Below are positions 16,215-24,338 of a stretch of DNA of 29,478 nucleotides, piece by piece. The notes under the pieces were generated by a model, which saw nothing but the letters and a program-made list of their open reading frames with translations, had not been told where the DNA came from and ran no database searches. The stretch is from Clostridia bacterium (GTDB taxonomy: Bacteria; Bacillota_A; Clostridia; Oscillospirales; CAG-272). Location of the stretch: contig JAFXWT010000084.1 of NCBI GenBank assembly GCA_017542695.1, positions 1 to 29,478 on the forward strand, written 5' to 3'. The first letter of the stretch is position 1. Each line of letters starts with the position of its first letter. The translations under genes and the position numbers were made by a program.

Positions 16215-18335
16215 ATGGAAAAAATAATAAAAATACTCGTTCTCACCTTTGTGCTCGCGTTTGTGCTCTCGACTGTATCGCTCGCGGCGACAGCCCCGTA
16301 CAAAACGTACACCTACGACATAAACAACGACACGCTCCTTTCACCGCATGCTTACGTGCCGGATAAGGAGATCACGAATTTCGATATGAATATGGATACG
16401 CCGCTGAGCGGCCCGAAGGATATATTCGTTGACAAGAACAACAACATCTATATAGCCGACACGGGCAACAAGCGCGTCGTCGTATGCGATCCGGAATTCA
16501 TCTATCAATTTGAAATAAAAGATTTCGTCAACGACGAGGGCGTTCCCGACGCGCTGGCGGATCCCCGTGGACTTTTCGTCACAGACGAATATATTTACGT
16601 TTGTGACACTTCAAAAGCAAGAATAGTACTGTTCACGCTCGAGGGCGAGTTCGTTGAGATCATCTACTCTCCCGAAGCGGACATCATGGGAACCGACACG
16701 GCGTTCCGTCCCGTTTCCGTCGCGGTCGACGGCGCGGGAAGAATGTACGTCGTTTCGAGCCAGACGTATTCCGGTATCTTCTCCTACGATGAGAACGCGA
16801 ACTTCGAGAGCTTCATCGGCGCGCAGAAATCCGAGACGAGTCTCGCGGTGCAGATACGCCGTATGCTCTTCCCGAACGCAGTCATCGACGATGAGGTCAC
16901 GATCGGTTACGTCAGCTGTACGATAGACGACGCCGGCTTTGTCTGGGCGACCGTCGATACAAGCTCCGAAAAACAGCTTTTCGAGCGAATGGTCGAATCG
17001 AACAACACGGATTACGCTCCGATCAAACGTCTGAACGTTTCGGGCGCCGACGTTATGGTGCGTTCCGGCTTTGCAATGCCCGCCGGTGAGCTTTCGTTCA
17101 TGAACTCCGCGTTCGGCGGCACGAGCGTATCGTATCTTCAGGATATCGCGCTCGGTCCGAACGGAATGTGGGCCGTGATAGACTCCAGCAGATCTAAAAC
17201 TTACGTTTATGATATGAACGGTGTGCTCCTGTTCGTGTTCGGCGACACGGGCTCGCAGCTCGGCAACCTCAAATCGCCCGTTGCGATCACGTTCTTCGGA
17301 AGCGACATCTACATACTCGACGACAACATGAACTCGATAACGACGTACAAGCGCACCGCCTACGGCGACACGATAGACAAGGCGCTTTACGACGATATCA
17401 ACCGCAACTACTCCGCGGCGCTCAACGACTGGCGTGAAATTCTGAAATACAACGTCAACTGCGACTCCGCATACGTCGGCGTCGGCAAGAACCTGCTCAG
17501 AAACGGAAACTACTCCGAGGCGCTTATAAACTTCAAAGCCGCTTACGACACGAAAAACTATTCGGAAGGTTTCAAACAGGTGAGAAAGGAATGGATCGGC
17601 AAGTACATCTGGATCGTTCCGATCGTCGTTGTCGCTCTGGGCTTCCTGCTCGTGAAAGGACTGAAATATGTCGGCAAGAAGAACAAAGCGGGCGCGACGA
17701 AGGTCGGTCACAGAACGTTCGCGGAAGAAGTGTTCTTCGGCTTCCACCTTATCACACACCCGTTTGACGGTTTCTGGGATCTGAAACACGAAAAGCGCGG
17801 CTCGGTGCGCGGCGGTATCTTCTGGATCGCGCTTGCGACACTTGCTTACGTTTACAGCTTTGTCGGCGCTTCGTGGATGACGAATCCGTACAAGGAAAAC
17901 GCGAACTTCTTCTACATGATAGGAACGGTGCTTATCCCCGCGTTCCTGTTCATCCTCGGCAACTGGTGTCTGACGACGCTGTTTGACGGCGAGGGAAGTT
18001 TCAAGGATATATTCATTGCGACGTCGTATTCGCTCGTCCCGCTCGTCATTCTTCTGATCCCCGCAACGCTGCTTACCAATGTGCTCTCGCTCGACGAGGT
18101 CGCGGTTTGCGTGCTACTCAAAGGCATAGCGCTCGTGTGGGTCGGCTTCCTGCTCTTCTTCGGAATAATGACGACGCACGGCTACACGATGGGCAAGAAC
18201 TTCCTGATCACTATATGCACCCTTGTGGGAATGATATTCATTGCATTCATCATAATGCTGTTCTCGAACCTCATTTCGAGAATGGTGAGCTTCATAGGCG
18301 AGATCATAACAGAGATCTCGTACCGCTCGTACTAA
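16215..18335 (+). CDS. NHL-type beta-propeller, TPR-like linker and Yip1-like membrane domain protein
   Basis: 706 aa. A signal sequence (1-25, ending LAA) exports an N-terminal domain with NHL-repeat signatures: GPKDIFVDKNNNIYIADTGNKRVVV at about 66-90 is a textbook blade, with weaker ones near 115-150, 162-200, 305-345 and 350-385. Residues about 393-450 read as a TPR-like helical pair (YSAALNDWREIL; LLRNGNYSEALINFKAAY). A span at 463-485 is followed by a Yip1-like domain (about 505-700) with some five hydrophobic helices, including the HPFDGFWDLKHEKRGS entry motif. It has an AAGGAGGG site. Likely a tethered surface scaffold or sensor acting with the transporter (inference); no enzyme motif is seen. 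Confidence 0.86.
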   Translation: MEKIIKILVLTFVLAFVLSTVSLAATAPYKTYTYDINNDTLLSPHAYVPDKEITNFDMNMDTPLSGPKDIFVDKNNNIYIADTGNKRVVVCDPEFIYQFEIKDFVNDEGVPDALADPRGLFVTDEYIYVCDTSKARIVLFTLEGEFVEIIYSPEADIMGTDTAFRPVSVAVDGAGRMYVVSSQTYSGIFSYDENANFESFIGAQKSETSLAVQIRRMLFPNAVIDDEVTIGYVSCTIDDAGFVWATVDTSSEKQLFERMVESNNTDYAPIKRLNVSGADVMVRSGFAMPAGELSFMNSAFGGTSVSYLQDIALGPNGMWAVIDSSRSKTYVYDMNGVLLFVFGDTGSQLGNLKSPVAITFFGSDIYILDDNMNSITTYKRTAYGDTIDKALYDDINRNYSAALNDWREILKYNVNCDSAYVGVGKNLLRNGNYSEALINFKAAYDTKNYSEGFKQVRKEWIGKYIWIVPIVVVALGFLLVKGLKYVGKKNKAGATKVGHRTFAEEVFFGFHLITHPFDGFWDLKHEKRGSVRGGIFWIALATLAYVYSFVGASWMTNPYKENANFFYMIGTVLIPAFLFILGNWCLTTLFDGEGSFKDIFIATSYSLVPLVILLIPATLLTNVLSLDEVAVCVLLKGIALVWVGFLLFFGIMTTHGYTMGKNFLITICTLVGMIFIAFIIMLFSNLISRMVSFIGEIITEISYRSY

Positions 18336-18353
18336 ACGGAAAGGAGAAATAAC

Positions 18354-21300
18354 ATGAAAGCAAAAAAACTGATTTGCGTATTGCTCGCAGTGCTGACTAT
18401 TGTTTCTTCCGTATCCGTTGCCGCATTCGCCGCCGAGAGCGCGGTTGAAAGCGGGGAAGATTTCTACGAGTACTATACGCAGACATTCGCATCGCAGAAG
18501 GCGAGAGTCGACGCGATGACGAAAATGTACGAAAATGATTCGTTCGGGATGTACTTCGACAAGAAGTCCGGCGAGTTCGCCATACTGAACAAGGCGACGG
18601 GCGAATACGTTTTCTCAAACCCCTACGACCTCAACGAAAACTCGTCGGTGTCCGTCAACCTCGCAAAGAACGCCCTGCTTTCGCAGGTGCTTATTGAGTA
18701 CAAGGACACGATGACGGGCACGCCCGCATATCTCTCCAGCTTCGGAAGCGCGGCGACAGAGGAGCAGCTTGGGTTCAAAACGCTGAAAAACGGCGTGCGC
18801 GTCGAGTATGCGCTCGGTACCGTTGAGGCGAAGCGACTTATCCCGATCATGATCGAGGCGTCGCGTTTTGAAACCCTCATCCTCGCCGTTCTCGAAGAAG
18901 CGAAGAGCAGAATGACCGAGGCGGAGGTCACAACTTACAACAAAATGGCGACGGGCGTATTTTACAGAAAATACGACCAGACGACAGCCAGCGAAATAGA
19001 GATAGAGCTCATGCGCGAAAGCTATTCGTGCCTTGAAAAGAACCACGAAATGATCATTTACGTGTTCCAGGGCACCGAACGCTCGAAGTCACAGATCGAA
19101 AAACTCATCCGTAAATACTGCCCGCAGTATACGTACGATGAGCTCGAATACGACCACGAGCTGACCGAGTACGAGTCGCAGGAAAAAGAGCTCCCGCTGT
19201 TCCGTCTCGCCGTCGAATACACATTCGACGACAAGGGAATGACGGCGACTATCCCGGCCAAATCCATCAGATACAACAGCACCAACTACGCGCTGCTCAC
19301 GATCGTTCTCCTTCCGTATTTCGGCGCGACGTCGGTCAAGAACACAGGCAACATCACGCGCAACGGCGGATACATCTTTATCCCCGACGGAAGCGGCACT
19401 CTCCTTAAATATTATAAGGACGACGGAGCCGTATCGGTCGGCACGCAGAGCACGGGCACGATCTACGGCATCGACTACTCGAAGGTAACTCTTCCCGAGG
19501 GTACGGCGAACGCCGAGAACGCCAAAGTTCCCGTATTCGGACTTACCGAGGAATACGAAGTGACGACTTCTTCCACTCGTATCAACCGCCCTGCGAAGAC
19601 GGAGTATGAATCGTTCTCGCGCGGATTCGTCGGTATCATAACGGCGGGTGAGACGTTCGCAAACATCACGGCGAACCTCGGTCAGATGGCTTGGTCGAAC
19701 CTTGCGACGACGACGATGGAATACAACGCCGTTTACGCGTCGTTCTCGACGACGCAGGCGGATACCGTCGAAACGGGCGGCACGCTCGGCAGCGGCTCGT
19801 CGATGTCAACGACGATCGACACCAAGTACACAGGCAACTATTCCGTAAAATACATCATGCTCTCCGATCAGAACAAGGCGACGGCGGCGGGCGCCGAGAC
19901 TTACGCTCCGACGTACGTCGGCATGGCTGACGCTTACCGCGACTACCTCATCGGAACAAATCAGATCGACAGACTGCTCGCGTCGGAGATAGAGAGCGGG
20001 ATCCCGCTTTACGTCGAGTCGTTCGGCTCGATAAAGGCGACGTCGTCGTTCCTCACGTTCCCGATAACAGTCACCACACCGCTGACGACGTTTGAGGACG
20101 TCAAGACGATGATGAATTATTTCCGCGAAAACGGAATAACCAATCAGCGTTTCATCCTGACGGGATTCGGAAACGGTACAATGACAAGAACGTACTATCC
20201 GACGTACGTCAAGTGGGAATCGAAGCTCGGCGGAAACGGCGGCTTCAAGAAGCTCCTGTCGTACGCGAATGAAAACGGATACATCGTCTACCCCGAATAC
20301 GACTTCATGAACATTCAGGGCATCAAGTCGGGATTCTCGATGAGAAGATACGCCGCAAAGACGATGAGCGGCCGTTACGGCACGTACCGCGAATACAGCT
20401 ACGTGTTCCAGAAATATATGGGTTTCGGTGACAAGAACCTGATCTCCGCCGGCGCGCTTGAAGAGATCTACGAGAAATTCTCAAAGAAATACAACAAGTA
20501 CAAGGTCGACGCTCTCTCGGTAAAGACGATGGGCAACGAGCTCAACTCCGACTTCAATGACAAGAACCCGATAACCCGCGAGGAAGCGAAGGAATACATC
20601 GTCGAGGTGCTGAAGAGCATGAAAGAAGACAACGGAAACCTGCTTCTTTCGGGAGGCAACGCTTACGTCTTCCCGTACGCGACGGACATCATCGAGATGC
20701 CGCTCGACAACAGCGGATACGCGATCTCGACTTACTCTGTTCCGTTTATGGGTATTGTGCTCCACGGCTACATGAATTACGCAGGCAAAGCGGTCAACAT
20801 GGAGGGCGACACCAAGTACGCAATCCTCAAATCGCTTGAAAACGGCGCGGGACTTTACTTCATCCTCTCGTACCGCAACACCGACCTCGTCAAGACGAGC
20901 GAGATCTCTGATTACTATTCGATGATGTTCGAGACGCTCCAAAGCGAAGTCACCGAGTACTACGCGCTGCTCAACGGCGCGATCGGCGACCTTCAGGACG
21001 CGACGATAACGGCACACTCGTTCCCGACGGCTTACCGTATGTCGAGCGAGATCGCCGCCGTGCTGTTCGGCGTATCGAATAAAGCAAAGTCGAACTACAA
21101 GACGGCGACGGATGATTATCTCAAAGCAGTTCAGGCGGTCGACGCGCTCATCAAGAACCAGCAGAACGCAGACGCCGCGATAGCGGTCGAGGTCAGCGCG
21201 ACGGAGTATTACAACTCGTCGAGAAATCTTGTATCTCTGACTGAAAAGATCGACACGAGATACAATACCAAGGACGTCGTTTCGGTGACTTATACGTCGA

Positions 21301-21743
21301 AAGACGGCAAGTCGAGAACGTTCTTCATCAACTACAATACGTATGACGTTATTGTTGAAGGGAAGAACGGAAAGGTATTTGCGATCCCCGCCGAGTCGTT
21401 CGTCGACGAGGCAAAGGTCACGTACCTTGAAAGCATTGTCTCTTCGTTTACGTCTGCCGAGGCGTACACGCCGACGACGAAACAGAAAGAAACGTTTGAC
21501 ACGGCCTACACCGAGCTTCAAAGAGCGATAGCGGACGGAAACGAGACTTTGAAAGAACGCAGGATCGTGACAGTCAAGGCGGCGATAGATCGCATGACGG
21601 CGGCCGGCAACGTGATCTCGGCAAAGACCGCTTCGGGTAAGACGGTCATAATCAACTACACATCATCAAGTGTTATTGTCAGAATAAGCGATACGGACTA
21701 CAGGACGATACCGTCCCAGACGTACATCGTGATAAATGACTGA
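18354..21743 (+). CDS. Secreted DUF5696-type protein, possible glycoside hydrolase-like barrel
   Basis: 1129 aa with signal peptide 1-26 (SVAAFA) and no lipobox. I recognise the DUF5696 type from the GGYIFIPDGSGTLL block at 338-351 and the INY/VIV/IP endings. Residues about 60-500 look beta-rich. About 540-880 alternate strands and helices like a TIM barrel (PLYVESFGS, RFILTGFGN, GYIVYPEYDF, ALSVKTMGNEL, NLLLSGGNAY, LYFILSYRN). D650 and E729 are possible acidic active-site residues, but that is a guess. A helical spacer (890-965) leads to two small C-terminal repeats (about 977-1017 and 1087-1127). It sits between the NHL/Yip1 gene and the second permease pair, so it probably processes or presents the imported ligand at the surface. 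No activity is known to me. Confidence 0.78.
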   Translation: MKAKKLICVLLAVLTIVSSVSVAAFAAESAVESGEDFYEYYTQTFASQKARVDAMTKMYENDSFGMYFDKKSGEFAILNKATGEYVFSNPYDLNENSSVSVNLAKNALLSQVLIEYKDTMTGTPAYLSSFGSAATEEQLGFKTLKNGVRVEYALGTVEAKRLIPIMIEASRFETLILAVLEEAKSRMTEAEVTTYNKMATGVFYRKYDQTTASEIEIELMRESYSCLEKNHEMIIYVFQGTERSKSQIEKLIRKYCPQYTYDELEYDHELTEYESQEKELPLFRLAVEYTFDDKGMTATIPAKSIRYNSTNYALLTIVLLPYFGATSVKNTGNITRNGGYIFIPDGSGTLLKYYKDDGAVSVGTQSTGTIYGIDYSKVTLPEGTANAENAKVPVFGLTEEYEVTTSSTRINRPAKTEYESFSRGFVGIITAGETFANITANLGQMAWSNLATTTMEYNAVYASFSTTQADTVETGGTLGSGSSMSTTIDTKYTGNYSVKYIMLSDQNKATAAGAETYAPTYVGMADAYRDYLIGTNQIDRLLASEIESGIPLYVESFGSIKATSSFLTFPITVTTPLTTFEDVKTMMNYFRENGITNQRFILTGFGNGTMTRTYYPTYVKWESKLGGNGGFKKLLSYANENGYIVYPEYDFMNIQGIKSGFSMRRYAAKTMSGRYGTYREYSYVFQKYMGFGDKNLISAGALEEIYEKFSKKYNKYKVDALSVKTMGNELNSDFNDKNPITREEAKEYIVEVLKSMKEDNGNLLLSGGNAYVFPYATDIIEMPLDNSGYAISTYSVPFMGIVLHGYMNYAGKAVNMEGDTKYAILKSLENGAGLYFILSYRNTDLVKTSEISDYYSMMFETLQSEVTEYYALLNGAIGDLQDATITAHSFPTAYRMSSEIAAVLFGVSNKAKSNYKTATDDYLKAVQAVDALIKNQQNADAAIAVEVSATEYYNSSRNLVSLTEKIDTRYNTKDVVSVTYTSKDGKSRTFFINYNTYDVIVEGKNGKVFAIPAESFVDEAKVTYLESIVSSFTSAEAYTPTTKQKETFDTAYTELQRAIADGNETLKERRIVTVKAAIDRMTAAGNVISAKTASGKTVIINYTSSSVIVRISDTDYRTIPSQTYIVIND

Positions 21744-21759
21744 AAGGAGGGACGCCGAA

Positions 21760-22767
21760 ATGGATAATACAGTAGAAAACAAAACGGCATTGCCGGTCAA
21801 GAAAAAACGCCGCGGCGCCTCTCTGACCGAGAGAAAGGCGCGACTCGGATGGGTATTCATCGCGCCGTTCATCATCGGACTGCTCTTGTTCTACATATCG
21901 GTCGTATCGAACACGGTGCAGTTCAGCTTCTCTACATTCCACACCAATTCGATCGCTCAAGGCGGCGGCTACTATCTCGAATGGGCGGGACTTGACAATT
22001 ACAAGTACGTGCTGACCGAGATGCAAATGACCAACCAAGCCGGTGAAACGGTTCCTTTCCTTGAAGTGCTCGGCACGAGCATAGGAAGCCAATTCGTCGA
22101 CATTATCACGATCATCCTGCTCTCGCTGTTCGTCGCGGTTCTGCTCAATCAGAAAATGGTAGGGCGTGCGCTCTTCCGCGCGATCTTCTTCATACCCGTC
22201 GTCATCGGCGCGGGTATTATAGCGGAGATTGACGCGTCGGGTCAGAACGTCATCCTTGAAGCGATGGCGAGCGGAGAGGTGATAGACACCGGCTCCGTCA
22301 ACGCGTCCGCGATGAGCGGACTCGTCAGCGCGATGGATATCTCGATGCTGTTCAAAAACCTCGGAATCGGGTCAGGACTTGTCGACATCGTCGTCAACCT
22401 CGTTTCCGACATTTACGACATCGTCAACCGCGCGGGCGTTCAGATGCTCATATTCCTTGCGGGACTGCAGTCCATCTCGCCGTCGATCTACGAGTCGTGC
22501 CAGATGGAAGGCGCTACGGGCTGGGAAACGTTCTGGAAGATCACTTTCCCGATGATAAGCCCGATGATCCTCGCAAACGCGGTATACACCGTTATCGACT
22601 CGCTGACGTCGGCAAGCAACACGCTCATGCAGTCGATACTCGACATCAAGGATTATACTGTGCAATCAGCCGCGTCCGTCATCTATTTCCTTGTTGTTGC
22701 GCTGCTGCTCGGACTCGTCGCATTTATATGCACGAGGTTCGTATTCTACCAGCGCAGGAACGACTGA
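21760..22767 (+). CDS. Sugar-type ABC transporter permease, MalF-like (pair 2)
   Basis: A 335-aa membrane subunit. A basic N-terminus (KKKRRG) precedes the first span at about 31-51. The EAA loop is at 245-268 (ESCQMEG ... ITFPMISP). An extra loop at roughly 157-210, rich in small and acidic residues, is not present in the pair-1 counterpart and is probably extracytoplasmic. The start at 21760 follows AAAGGAGGG; an upstream in-frame ATG at 21736 lies inside the DUF5696 gene and lacks a site. A second MalF/MalG pair with no second binding protein is the main oddity here. Confidence 0.92.
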   Translation: MDNTVENKTALPVKKKRRGASLTERKARLGWVFIAPFIIGLLLFYISVVSNTVQFSFSTFHTNSIAQGGGYYLEWAGLDNYKYVLTEMQMTNQAGETVPFLEVLGTSIGSQFVDIITIILLSLFVAVLLNQKMVGRALFRAIFFIPVVIGAGIIAEIDASGQNVILEAMASGEVIDTGSVNASAMSGLVSAMDISMLFKNLGIGSGLVDIVVNLVSDIYDIVNRAGVQMLIFLAGLQSISPSIYESCQMEGATGWETFWKITFPMISPMILANAVYTVIDSLTSASNTLMQSILDIKDYTVQSAASVIYFLVVALLLGLVAFICTRFVFYQRRND

Positions 22768-22785
22768 GAGAGGAGGTAAGAGAAT

Positions 22786-23841
22786 ATGAATAACAATACG
22801 ACTCCTCGCGTTAAGAGAGAATCGAAAAACAAGATAAAAGTTGATTTCGACCGGTCGCCGCTCAAAGACAGACTGAAAGCGAAATACTTAAACAGCTTTT
22901 TCTACAAAAAACTCCTTATCTCCCTCGGCAGATTCTTGCTTCTGCTCGGACTTTCGTACATCATACTTTTCCCGTTCTTCTCGAAGGTCTCGGCGTCTTT
23001 CATGAGCCCCCGTGACTTCCTCCAGACAGACGTTAAGTATATTCCGAAATTCCCGACGGTCGATCAGTACAAGTACCTGATCACCGAGAACAATTATCTG
23101 AAAGCGGTGCTCAATACGTTCTTGCTATCGGGAGCGTGCGCGCTGATACAAACGTTTATATGCGCGTTTATCGGATACGGATTCGCAAAGTTCAAATTCA
23201 AGGGCAACGGCGTAATGTTCATTCTGGTGCTCATCACGATGATGCTGCCGCACCAGTTCATGCAGTCGTCGATGTACCTGAAATTCAGATACTTCGTCCT
23301 CGATTCGACCGGAATTTACAACGCGCTGGGACTGACGAAAGGACTTATCGACACGTTTGTGCCTTTGATCATCCTTTCGCTGACGGGACTCGCCTTCAAA
23401 AACGGACTGTTTATATTCATAATGAGGCAGTTCTACCGAGGCGTGCCCGACGAGCTGGAAGAATCGTCGTACGTCGACGGTTACGGCGTGTTCAAGACAT
23501 TCTTCTACATCATTCTTCCGCTTTCCGTTCCGATGCTTGTGACGGTGTTCATCCTGTCGTTTTCTTGGCAGTGGACAGATACGTTCTACGTCAATATGTT
23601 CTTGCCGACGAGCGATACGCTGCTGCTCACGAGCGTAAAGTTCTGGCAGACCATGCCTGCGACTCTGTCGTCGATAAGTGCGGCACAACTTACGGGCGCT
23701 TCCGCGGCGGGCGACATTTACGGTGTCGCCGTCAGAAATACCGCGGGCTTCCTCGTAATCATCCCGCTTATCATCATGTATCTGTTCTGCCAGAGAAAGC
23801 TCATCCAGGGCATCGAGCATTCCGGATTTGGCGGTATGTAA
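22786..23841 (+). CDS. Carbohydrate ABC transporter permease, MalG-like (pair 2)
   Basis: A 351-aa membrane protein with an unusually long polar N-terminal region (about 40 residues, many Lys and Arg) before the first span near 45-66, then FMSPRDFLQTDVKYIPKFPT, typical of MalG-type subunits. The EAA loop is at 223-247 (ELEESSYVDG ... ILPLSVP). GAGGAGG lies about 10 nt before the start. It is the last gene of the operon, followed within 10 nt by a strong terminator. It pairs with the MalF-like subunit encoded 18 nt upstream. Confidence 0.93.
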   Translation: MNNNTTPRVKRESKNKIKVDFDRSPLKDRLKAKYLNSFFYKKLLISLGRFLLLLGLSYIILFPFFSKVSASFMSPRDFLQTDVKYIPKFPTVDQYKYLITENNYLKAVLNTFLLSGACALIQTFICAFIGYGFAKFKFKGNGVMFILVLITMMLPHQFMQSSMYLKFRYFVLDSTGIYNALGLTKGLIDTFVPLIILSLTGLAFKNGLFIFIMRQFYRGVPDELEESSYVDGYGVFKTFFYIILPLSVPMLVTVFILSFSWQWTDTFYVNMFLPTSDTLLLTSVKFWQTMPATLSSISAAQLTGASAAGDIYGVAVRNTAGFLVIIPLIIMYLFCQRKLIQGIEHSGFGGM

Positions 23842-23850
23842 TAACAAAAC

Positions 23851-23882
23851 AAAAAAAGAGTCGAGAAATCGGCTCTTTTTTT
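23851..23882 (+). terminator. Terminator of the ABC/DUF5696 operon
   Basis: A ten-base arm AAAAAAAGAG pairs with CTCTTTTTTT, extended by a G-T pair and CGA/TCG around a GAAA tetraloop. The T run is 7 long. It lies 9 nt past the last permease stop. Confidence 0.92.
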
Positions 23883-23892
23883 GTTAATATTT

Positions 23893-23931
23893 TGTCAACA
23901 TATTGACATCTGTGCGATTAACTGATATATT
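23893..23931 (+). promoter_or_regulatory. Promoter with overlapping palindrome, upstream of the 87-aa membrane protein gene
   Basis: TTGACA at 23903-23908, a 17-bp spacer, TATATT at 23926-23931 preceded by TGA (extended -10). The -35 is also the right arm of an inverted repeat, TGTCAA-CATA-TTGACA (23893-23908), a possible operator. A second inverted repeat, TGCAC-CGAT-GTGCA (23941-23954), begins a few bases after the predicted start. Confidence 0.8.
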
Positions 23932-23978
23932 ATATATAAATGCACCGATGTGCAAATAAAATCACACAGGAGAGAATT

Positions 23979-24242
23979 ATGAGTTATAACGTGCCGGATG
24001 AACTCCAACCGATGTCCCCATGGAAGTATTTTTTCCTCGATATCCTCTATGCGATCCCTCTCATAGGATTTATATTCCTCGTCTGCCATGCGATCGGTTC
24101 GCATAATATCAACAAAAGAAATCACGCGAGATCAAAATTCTGCATTTTCGTGATACTACTTGCCATCTTGGTTATTTTCTGGCTCACGGGTGCCGCAGGC
24201 AGCATCGCCACCTGGTTCGCAGGTCTTTTCACGCAATCATAA
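23979..24242 (+). CDS. Small two-helix membrane protein, unknown function
   Basis: 87 aa. It begins MSYNVPDELQPMSPWKYFF, then has two hydrophobic helices (about 17-39 and 53-75) separated by a polar loop, HNINKRNHARSKF. CAGGAGA lies 5 nt before the ATG; the frame runs further upstream without a ribosome site. It has its own strong promoter and terminator, so it is a single-gene unit. I recall similar small proteins with a PLSPW-type start in related gut Clostridia, but no function. The placement after the ABC operon is probably incidental because terminators separate them. Confidence 0.8.
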   Translation: MSYNVPDELQPMSPWKYFFLDILYAIPLIGFIFLVCHAIGSHNINKRNHARSKFCIFVILLAILVIFWLTGAAGSIATWFAGLFTQS

Positions 24243-24246
24243 ACTT

Positions 24247-24275
24247 AAAAGCGCCGGGAGGCGCTTTTTGTTTTT
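24247..24275 (+). terminator. Terminator after the 87-aa membrane protein gene
   Basis: AAAAGCGCC pairs with GGCGCTTTT around a GGGA loop, followed by T5-G-T5. It starts 5 nt after the stop codon. Confidence 0.9.
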
Positions 24276-24279
24276 GATA

Positions 24280-24308
24280 TGGACATTTTCAATATAATAT
24301 GGTAAAAT
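24280..24308 (+). promoter_or_regulatory. Promoter of the 310-aa unknown gene
   Basis: TGGACA at 24280-24285, a 17-bp spacer, TAAAAT at 24303-24308 preceded by TGG (extended -10). The predicted leader is about 24 nt. Confidence 0.78.
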
Positions 24309-24338
24309 GTTTATGAAATAAATCACGGAGGACGAAAT

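Noticed and set aside
16611..17789. 392-aa minus-strand open frame
   Set aside because: Shadow of the NHL/Yip1 gene; composition is Arg/Val/Asp-rich with no motif and no start signal.
20481..21521. 346-aa minus-strand open frame
   Set aside because: Shadow of the DUF5696-type gene, again Arg/Val-rich without domains or a ribosome site.
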